A DNA stretch of 64,000 nt, taken from positions 372,001-436,000 of the forward strand of contig NZ_CP059182.1 of NCBI RefSeq assembly GCF_014251255.1, in the 5' to 3' direction. The stretch is from Blattabacterium cuenoti (GTDB taxonomy: Bacteria; Bacteroidota; Bacteroidia; Flavobacteriales; Blattabacteriaceae). Under the pieces are notes generated by a model. The model saw only the letters and a list, made by a program, of their open reading frames with translations, searched no databases and was not told the origin of the DNA. The position numbers and the translations under genes were made by a program. The number at the start of each line of letters is the position of its first letter. Positions within the stretch are counted from its first letter, which is position 1. Shown here in pieces: positions 58,674-64,000 of this stretch.

Positions 58674-59258
58674 TTATCTTTCATAAAAATTCATTATCTT
58701 TTTTTCTATAAAAAAAGAAATTTTCTCTTTAGAAGAAGAAGCATTTAATTTGATTATGTTTTTTTTCCATTTATAATCATTCCAAATAAATGCAGTTTTT
58801 CTATCATATTCTTCAATTCTTTTTTGTACAGTTTTCATATTTATATCATCATTACGTTTACTTATTTTTCCTCTTTTTATAAGTCTATTAATTAATAAAT
58901 TATTTTTTATATGAAAAGAAAAAATGACATTTATTCTCCCAAAAGAAAATCTATTTAATATCTTTTCTAAAGAAAAGATTTGATTTTTTGTTCTAGGATA
59001 TCCATCATAAATAATTCCTTTAGCTTGAATATATTTTTTCATTTCTATATTTAACATACTTGTAGTAATTTTATCAGGAACCAATATTCCTTGATTAATG
59101 TAATGCTTAGCAAGCATTCCTAGACTTGTTTCGTTTTTTATATGATTTCTAAATATCATTCCAGTAGATAAATGGATAAATCCAAATTTATTTGCTATAA
59201 TTCTTGCTTGAGTTCCTTTTCCACATCCTGGTGGACCAAATAATATAATATGTATCAT
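58674..59258 (-). CDS. adk: Adenylate kinase, short form
   Basis: Interconverts ATP + AMP and 2 ADP. 194 residues from the ATG at 59258 (MIHIILFGPPGCGKGTQ); an ATG at 59267 would add three. The P-loop has Cys instead of the usual Ala or Ser. AMP-site LSTGMIFR, YDGYPRTKNQ and the lid RLIKRGKISKRNDD are visible; the LID is the short type without zinc cysteines. Follows lpdA after 112 bases without a gene. Confidence 0.96.
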   Translation of the reverse strand: MIHIILFGPPGCGKGTQARIIANKFGFIHLSTGMIFRNHIKNETSLGMLAKHYINQGILVPDKITTSMLNIEMKKYIQAKGIIYDGYPRTKNQIFSLEKILNRFSFGRINVIFSFHIKNNLLINRLIKRGKISKRNDDINMKTVQKRIEEYDRKTAFIWNDYKWKKNIIKLNASSSKEKISFFIEKKIMNFYER

Positions 59259-59370
59259 AACCAACATTTAGACAAAAACTTCCGTTTGAAACAAATAGAA
59301 AAAAAATTAATAATAAATAATTTATCTATGTGTCATAGAAAGATAAAATAAAAATTTTTTCTCTTTATTA

Positions 59371-60759
59371 TTATAAATGAATAGCTTTTCCGTAAGCATG
59401 CGCTACGGACTCAAAAATTGATTCGCTTAATGAAGGATGTGGATGGATACTTTTTATTATCTCACAATGAGTAGCTTCCAATCTTCTGGAAACTACTACT
59501 TCCGATATAATATCGGTAACATTATTTCCTATCATGTGACATCCCAACCATTCATCATATTTAGAATCAAAAATTACTTTCACAAATCCTTCTGGATTAT
59601 CATCAGAAATAGATTTTCCAAGAGCAGTAAAAGGAAATTTTCCTACTTTAATTTGATATCCTTTTTTTTTAGCTTCTTTTTCAGTATAACCCACTGAAGC
59701 AATTTCAGGAAAACAATAAATACATTTTGGAATATTATTATAATCTATTCTTGTAGGATTTAATCCTTTTATGTTCTCAATACATAAAATAGCTTCATGT
59801 GATGCTACATGAGCCAAGGAAGGACTTTCTATAACGTCTCCAATAGCATAATATTCATCTACATTAGTCCGATAATTTTCATCAACAACTATAAATTCTT
59901 TGTCGTTTGTCTGAATTCCAATTTTTTCTAACCCAATTAGTCTGATATTAGGAGTTATTCCAATAGCAGAAAGGATTATGTCTGCTTCTAAAGAAATTTC
60001 TTCATTCAAAGTTTGAATATGAGCTATAACTCCTTTTTCAGAATAATCGATTTTTTTTATCGTAGATGATACGTAACTTTTGATTCCCCTCTTATTAAAA
60101 GAATATTTTATATGAGAAGATATTTCTTCATCTGCATTTGGAAGAAATTGTGGACAAAGTTCTATAATAGTAACATCAGTTCCCATAGAATGGTAAAAAT
60201 AAGCAAATTCCAATCCTATAGATCCGGAACCTATTATAATCATTTTTCTAGGCAACGAAGTAAGGGAAAGAGCTTTTTTATATCCTATAATTCTTTTTTC
60301 ATCTTGTTGAAACTTTTTTTCTATCTTAGATTTTGCTCCTGTCGCTATAATAATATGTGAAGCATTATGCTCTTCTATTTTTTTTCCATTTCTAAATATT
60401 TCAACTTTTTTTCCATTTTTTAATTTTGCATTTCCATAAATAACATTAATTCCATTTTTTTTCATTAAAAATGAAATTCCTTTTTTCATTTTGCTTACGA
60501 CATTTCTACTTTTTTGAATAATTTTTAAAAAATCAATTTTGACTTTATCTATTCCAAATAGATCCTCATTTTTTTTTATATTTTGTAATATTTTAGCACT
60601 GTTTAAAAGAGATTTTGTTGGAATACATCCCCAATTTAAACAGACTCCTCCGAGAGATTCTTTTTCAATAAGAGCAACTTTCATTCCAAGTTGAGAAGCA
60701 CGTATAGATGCAACATAACCTCCTGGACCACTTCCTAAAATAATTACATCGAAATACAT
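59371..60759 (-). CDS. lpdA: Dihydrolipoyl dehydrogenase (E3)
   Basis: FAD enzyme that re-oxidises the lipoyl groups of 2-oxoacid dehydrogenase complexes or the glycine cleavage system. 462 residues. FAD motif ILGSGPGGYVASIRASQLG, redox disulfide LGGVCLNWGCIPTKS (Cys40, Cys45), NAD motif IIGSGSIGLEFAYFYHSMG, second FAD motif YYAIGDVIESPSLAHVASHE, and the dimer-interface catalytic pair HPHPSLSE. The partner complexes are not in this window. Confidence 0.97.
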   Translation of the reverse strand: MYFDVIILGSGPGGYVASIRASQLGMKVALIEKESLGGVCLNWGCIPTKSLLNSAKILQNIKKNEDLFGIDKVKIDFLKIIQKSRNVVSKMKKGISFLMKKNGINVIYGNAKLKNGKKVEIFRNGKKIEEHNASHIIIATGAKSKIEKKFQQDEKRIIGYKKALSLTSLPRKMIIIGSGSIGLEFAYFYHSMGTDVTIIELCPQFLPNADEEISSHIKYSFNKRGIKSYVSSTIKKIDYSEKGVIAHIQTLNEEISLEADIILSAIGITPNIRLIGLEKIGIQTNDKEFIVVDENYRTNVDEYYAIGDVIESPSLAHVASHEAILCIENIKGLNPTRIDYNNIPKCIYCFPEIASVGYTEKEAKKKGYQIKVGKFPFTALGKSISDDNPEGFVKVIFDSKYDEWLGCHMIGNNVTDIISEVVVSRRLEATHCEIIKSIHPHPSLSESIFESVAHAYGKAIHL

Positions 60760-60866
60760 AAATATGACATTTGATAATAAATTTACAAATTTTTATTTTC
60801 AATTTTATATCTTATAAAGATCTTAAAAAAATTAAGAATCAAAAATTAAAAAAGAATAAATTTTCA

Positions 60867-60874
60867 TAAATTTG
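60867..60874 (+). promoter_or_regulatory. Possible -7 element (TAAATTTG) upstream of the transaldolase gene
   Basis: Matches TAnnTTTG, 25 bases before the ATG at 60899, in the gap between divergent genes. A TTG at -33 is not visible, and the motif can occur by chance in this base composition. Confidence 0.35.
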
Positions 60875-60898
60875 TTTTTTATAAAAAAATATGTATTA

Positions 60899-61585
60899 AT
60901 GAAGTTTTTTATAGATACAGCTAATTTAAATGAATTAAAAAAAGCAAAAACATTAGGACTATTAGATGGAGTTACAACCAATCCTTCTCTGATAGCAAAA
61001 GAATCCATTTGTAGAATTGGAAATACTACTACTACTAATGATATTTATAACCATTATATATCTATATGCAATCTTTTAGATGAAGAAAATGGAGATGTTA
61101 GTGCAGAAATTATTAGTAATAATTATGTGGATATGATAAAAGAAGGAAAAAAAATTTCTCTTTTACATCCAAAAATTGTAGTAAAAGTACCTGCAACAAA
61201 AGATGGAATAAGAACTATTCAATATTTATCAAAAAATAAAATAAAAACCAATTGTACACTTATTTTTTCATCTGGACAAGCTTTATTAGCAGCTAAAGCT
61301 GGATCTAGTTATATATCTCCTTTTATAGGAAGACTAGATGATATCTCTTTCAATGGTTTAGATTTGATAAAAGAAATTAAAACTATTTTTAGTCATTATT
61401 GTTTTAATACAAAAATTATCGGAGCATCAATACGACATCCATTACATATTGTAGAATGTGCCAAAATAGGAATATATGCTGTTACTTCTCCATTAAATGT
61501 TATATCTTATCTTATTAATCATCCTTTAACAAAAATAGGGTTAGAAAAATTTTTAAAAGATTACAATTCCAATGAAATTGAATAA
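60899..61585 (+). CDS. tal: Transaldolase / fructose-6-phosphate aldolase-like (TalC type)
   Basis: Transfers a dihydroxyacetone unit between sugar phosphates in the non-oxidative pentose phosphate pathway; some members act as fructose-6-phosphate aldolase. 228 residues from the ATG at 60899 (MKFFIDTANLNELKKAK); a TTG at 60872 would add nine. DGVTTNPSLIAKE, the Schiff-base Lys96 in VVKVPATKDG, TLIFSSGQALLAAKAG, YISPFIGRLDD and IGASIRHP are typical of the short single-domain type. In a reduced genome, transaldolase is the more useful role. Its stop abuts the convergent rpoZ stop. Confidence 0.93.
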   Translation: MKFFIDTANLNELKKAKTLGLLDGVTTNPSLIAKESICRIGNTTTTNDIYNHYISICNLLDEENGDVSAEIISNNYVDMIKEGKKISLLHPKIVVKVPATKDGIRTIQYLSKNKIKTNCTLIFSSGQALLAAKAGSSYISPFIGRLDDISFNGLDLIKEIKTIFSHYCFNTKIIGASIRHPLHIVECAKIGIYAVTSPLNVISYLINHPLTKIGLEKFLKDYNSNEIE

Positions 61586-61897
61586 TTATTTTATTTTTAT
61601 TTTTCCATCTAATAAATACTGAAGAGAAATAGATGTAGGTTTTGGTAATTTTTCATAAAATTTAGATAATTCTATCTGTTCTTTATTTTCGAAAATTTCT
61701 TCCAAATTATTTTTGTTTATTATGTGAAACTCTTCTAACTTCTTGTCCAAATTATTTTTTAAACGAAAACCAATTTTTTGGCTTATTTTTTCTAATACAC
61801 AAATAATTTCATAAATATTTCTTCCAGATAATTTTTCTAAAAAAACACGATCTACAGTTTCAGTATTAATTGGAGCTTCAATATTTTCATAATTCAT
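61586..61897 (-). CDS. rpoZ: RNA polymerase omega-like subunit (Bacteroidota type)
   Basis: 103 residues. Recognised from the flavobacterial omega family: NIEAPINTETVDRVFLEKL, NIYEIICVLEKISQKIGFRL, LDKKLEEFHI, and the nearly fixed block LEEIFENKEQIELSKFYEKLPKP. Omega helps assemble beta' into RNA polymerase. The order dapA-bamD-rpoZ also fits flavobacteria, where coaBC usually follows; here the convergent tal gene is next. Confidence 0.88.
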   Translation of the reverse strand: MNYENIEAPINTETVDRVFLEKLSGRNIYEIICVLEKISQKIGFRLKNNLDKKLEEFHIINKNNLEEIFENKEQIELSKFYEKLPKPTSISLQYLLDGKIKIK

Positions 61898-61919
61898 ATT
61901 ATAATGTGAATTTTGAATT

Positions 61920-63314
61920 CTAATTCATTAAATTCTTATAAATTTTTTTCAAAATCCTTTTATTAGAATTAGGATATAATTGAAAATATTCATGATATGA
62001 TTTAAGAAAACTAGAAATATTTTTTTTACTTTTGTTTTTTATAGCTATTCTATATTTAGTAATACAAATCTTATAAAGTGCTTTTTCTTTTAAAATACTT
62101 TTAGGAAAATCATTTATGAAATGATTTAAAGAAAACAAAGCGGCATAATCCTTATGCATAAGAAAATACAGATTCGCTATATAATAATCTTTCTTTTCAA
62201 GTTTTTTCAACAATTTATTTAATAGAATATCTATTTTCTTTCTTTTAGAACTATTTGGAAATTCTAGAATAAATTGATTTAGCAAATCAATAGCCATATG
62301 AATATTTTTCTGATCTAAATTAAAATTTAATGAAGAAAGATAATAATTGAACCCCTTTTTAAAAGAATCATTTTCTATAGATTTTTCTTCTTTTAGTTCT
62401 GAATCTGAATATGGATATTTCTTTTTTAAGAAAATTTTTATTTTTTTAAGAAAACTTTTACTTTTTGATTTTTCTTCTTTTAGTTCTGAATCTGAATTCA
62501 GAAAACTTTTACTTTTTGATTTTTCTTCTTTTAGTTCTGAATCTGAATTCAGAAAACTTTTACTTTTTGATTTTTCTTCTTTTAGTTCTGAATCTGAATT
62601 CAGAAAACTTTTACTTTTTGATTTTTCTTCTTTTAGTTCTGAATCTGAATTCAGAAAACTTTTACTTTTTGATTTTTCTTCTTTTAGTTCTGAATCTGAA
62701 TTCAGAAAACTTTTACTTTTTGATTTTTCTTCTTTTAGTTCTGAATCTGAATTCAGAAAACTTTTACTTTTTGATTTTTCTTCTTTTAGTTCTGAATCTG
62801 AATTCAGAAAACTTTTACTTTTTGATTTTTCTTCTTTTAGTTCTGAATCTGAATTCAGAAAACTTTTACTTTTTGATTTTTCTTCTTTTAGTTCTGAATC
62901 TGAATTCAGAAAACTTTTACTTTTTGATTTTTCTTCTTTTAGTTCTGAATCTGAATTCAGAAAACTTTTACTTTTTGATTTTTCTTCTTTTAGTTCTGAA
63001 TCTGAATTCAGAAAACTTTTACTTTTTGATTTTTCTTCTTTTAGTTCTGAATCTGAATTCAGAAAACTTTTACTTTTTGATTTTTCTTCTTTTAGTTCTG
63101 AATCTGAATTCAGAAAACTTTTACTTTTTGATTTTTCTTCTTTTAGTTCTGAATCTGAATTCAGAAAACTTTTACTTTTTGATTTTTCTAAATTAAAAAA
63201 AGCATGCTTATTCTGTTTCTGTTTTATAAAACTATTATTAGTACATCCTGTTGGATGGAACAATAATAATATATTGAATACAAATAAAAACAATAAAAAA
63301 ACAATTTTTTTCAT
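61920..63314 (-). CDS. bamD: Outer-membrane assembly lipoprotein BamD, N-terminal half replaced by repeats
   Basis: 464 residues. Lipoprotein signal with hydrophobic core at 4-19 and lipobox-like PTGC, Cys24 being the lipid site (Pro at -3 is unusual). Residues 45-282 are 14 copies of the 17-residue unit SKSKSFLNSDSELKEEK. From about residue 315 the sequence matches the C-terminal TPR part of flavobacterial BamD: YYLSSLNFNLDQKNIHMAID, LLNQFILEFPNSS, AALFSLNHFINDFPKS, and EYFQLYPNSN. The first TPR motifs, which normally follow the lipid Cys, are not visible. BamD supports BamA in folding outer-membrane proteins. Follows ferritin after 3 bases. Confidence 0.85.
   Translation of the reverse strand: MKKIVFLLFLFVFNILLLFHPTGCTNNSFIKQKQNKHAFFNLEKSKSKSFLNSDSELKEEKSKSKSFLNSDSELKEEKSKSKSFLNSDSELKEEKSKSKSFLNSDSELKEEKSKSKSFLNSDSELKEEKSKSKSFLNSDSELKEEKSKSKSFLNSDSELKEEKSKSKSFLNSDSELKEEKSKSKSFLNSDSELKEEKSKSKSFLNSDSELKEEKSKSKSFLNSDSELKEEKSKSKSFLNSDSELKEEKSKSKSFLNSDSELKEEKSKSKSFLNSDSELKEEKSKSKSFLKKIKIFLKKKYPYSDSELKEEKSIENDSFKKGFNYYLSSLNFNLDQKNIHMAIDLLNQFILEFPNSSKRKKIDILLNKLLKKLEKKDYYIANLYFLMHKDYAALFSLNHFINDFPKSILKEKALYKICITKYRIAIKNKSKKNISSFLKSYHEYFQLYPNSNKRILKKIYKNLMN
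62382..63189 (-). repeat. 51-bp tandem repeat array inside bamD (14 perfect copies plus partial ends)
   Basis: Perfect units run from 62455 to 63168 (14 x 51 bp). A 21-base partial copy follows to 63189, and a broken copy lies at about 62382-62454 on the other end. The spacing of the GAATTC inside each unit (62494 to 63157, 663 bases = 13 x 51) confirms exact periodicity. I see no base difference between the copies. 51 is divisible by three, so copy changes keep the frame. Confidence 0.98.
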
Positions 63315-63317
63315 AAT

Positions 63318-63836
63318 TTATTTCATGTTAGTAACATAGTTTTTCCTAATATCACGATTAAATAAGTAAAGACCTACTTTTTCATCTCCTATTAATTCAA
63401 TTTGATTAAATATCATTTTACTTAATGCTTCTTCTTCTATTTGTTCTTCTATGTACCATTGCAAAAAATTATATGTAAAATAATCCTTTTCTTGTAAAGA
63501 AAGTTCAACCAGTTTATTGATCTCTTTAGAAATTTCCTTTTCTTGTTCCAACAATTTTTGAAATAATTCTTTTAAAGAACTACGTAAAGAAAATTCTTTA
63601 AAGAAAAGAGAAGATGACTGATTGGGAAAAACAGCATATCCTCCTCTCTTATTAATATATCTGATTAATTTTAACATATGTTTTCTTTCTTCATTTGAAT
63701 GATCATATAAAAATTCACATATTCCATCAAATCCTTTATATTCAGCCCAAGATGCCATGGATAGATATAATTGAGAAGATTCTAATTCTCTAATTAATTG
63801 TTTTTTTAATTCCGTTTGTATTATTTCACTAAACAT
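63318..63836 (-). CDS. ftnA: Non-haem ferritin
   Basis: Iron storage protein that oxidises Fe(II) and stores it as mineral. 172 residues, four-helix ferritin fold. Ferroxidase ligands Glu17, Glu50 and His53 (NEERKHM) are present, and the signature NFLQWYIEEQIEEEALSK holds the later ligands. It sits between dapA and bamD (3-base gap), which I do not recall as a standard place in relatives. Confidence 0.96.
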   Translation of the reverse strand: MFSEIIQTELKKQLIRELESSQLYLSMASWAEYKGFDGICEFLYDHSNEERKHMLKLIRYINKRGGYAVFPNQSSSLFFKEFSLRSSLKELFQKLLEQEKEISKEINKLVELSLQEKDYFTYNFLQWYIEEQIEEEALSKMIFNQIELIGDEKVGLYLFNRDIRKNYVTNMK

Positions 63837-63842
63837 AAAAAT

Positions 63843-64000
63843 TTAATTCACTCTGTTTTCAAATCTATCTAAAAAAAATGTCATTTTATTTTTTAAAGTA
63901 TTAGATCCACTTAACAATGGTAATCTTACATAAGATTTACATATTCCCATGATATTTAAAAGTGTTTTAATTCCCGTTGGGTTTCCTTCTTCATATATTA
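63843..64000 (-). CDS. dapA: 4-Hydroxy-tetrahydrodipicolinate synthase, C-terminal end, cut by window edge
   Basis: Only the last 51 codons are in the window, stop at 63843-63845. IYEEGNPTGIKTLLNIMGIC followed by KSYVRLPLLSGS is the typical DapA C-terminal region (EGNPxGIK, VRLPL). The enzyme condenses pyruvate with aspartate semialdehyde towards diaminopimelate and lysine. It precedes ferritin, bamD and rpoZ on the minus strand. Confidence 0.88.
   Translation of the reverse strand, partial: IYEEGNPTGIKTLLNIMGICKSYVRLPLLSGSNTLKNKMTFFLDRFENRVN

Noticed and set aside
59325-59339. Short hairpin between lpdA and adk as a terminator or riboswitch
   Set aside because: A 6-bp stem with a 3-base loop and no directly following T run on the coding strand.
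62347-63339. Long plus-strand ORFs of 330 and 243 residues across the bamD repeat array
   Set aside because: They are reading-frame shadows of a stop-free 51-bp repeat. The minus frame has a signal peptide and BamD homology; the plus frames have only repetitive Phe/Ser/Leu text.

Overview
The window looks like part of the chromosome of a strongly reduced, AT-rich Bacteroidota (Flavobacteriales) endosymbiont. Protein style and gene order fit best with Blattabacterium, the nutritional symbiont of cockroaches. Reasons: very low GC with long A/T runs; Flavobacteria-type gene neighbourhoods (rplM-rpsI-rpsB-tsf, rsfS-ftsH-cdsA-psd, dapA-bamD-rpoZ, str-S10-spc-alpha in one run); ATG/GTG/TTG starts without clear Shine-Dalgarno sequences; very tight packing. 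Summing the gaps by hand gives about 2.9 kb of non-coding DNA in 64 kb. I see no pseudogene, insertion sequence, prophage, CRISPR array or rRNA, and no gene-free stretch longer than 300 bases. I call 76 protein genes (two cut by the window edges), one tRNA (Cys) and one SRP RNA. The genus assignment is an inference from recognised families, not from a database search.

Layout. 1-4.6 kb: end of superoxide dismutase, folB, tRNA-Cys, hemD, glmS and a glycogen-synthase-like half protein. 4.8-10.8 kb: rnr, coaD, a RicT/PSP1 protein and a class A penicillin-binding protein. 10.8-14.7 kb: a serA-like dehydrogenase, then the cysteine operon cysE-cysK-cysJ read leftward. 14.9-16.1 kb: isocitrate dehydrogenase. 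16.1-20.8 kb: menaquinone operon menB-menA-(metallo-hydrolase)-menC-menE, read leftward. 20.9-22.5 kb: a small membrane protein and NhaD antiporter, convergent. 22.6-40.8 kb: eno and one continuous ribosomal superoperon on the minus strand (rpsL to rplQ, with fusA, secY, infA, rpmJ and rpoA). 40.9-45.7 kb: map, gpmI, tsf, rpsB, rpsI, rplM. 45.9-56.2 kb: dnaK, psd, cdsA, ftsH, rsfS, birA, yidC, pyrG. 56.3-64 kb: SRP RNA, clpX, obg, adk, lpdA, transaldolase, rpoZ, a strongly rearranged bamD, ferritin and the end of dapA.

How the genes work together: most of the window is the core translation, protein export and protein quality-control machinery (ribosomal proteins, EF-G, EF-Ts, IF-1, SecY, YidC, SRP RNA, FtsH, ClpX, DnaK). 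Around it are pieces of the retained metabolism: cysteine synthesis from serine and sulfide, respiratory quinone, lower glycolysis (eno, gpmI), TCA cycle (icd, lpdA), amino sugars and peptidoglycan (glmS, PBP1A), phosphatidylethanolamine (cdsA, psd) and lysine/diaminopimelate (dapA).

No new multi-gene system is visible. The most unusual items are: (i) BamD, whose N-terminal TPR half seems replaced by 14 identical in-frame 51-bp repeats; (ii) a perfect 42-bp palindrome between the convergent genes serA and cysJ and a perfect 38-bp palindrome inside cysJ; (iii) a cysE leader with a Ser-rich 10-codon ORF and competing hairpins; (iv) a metallo-hydrolase embedded in the men operon; (v) a retained glycosyltransferase-5 half protein without its catalytic half.
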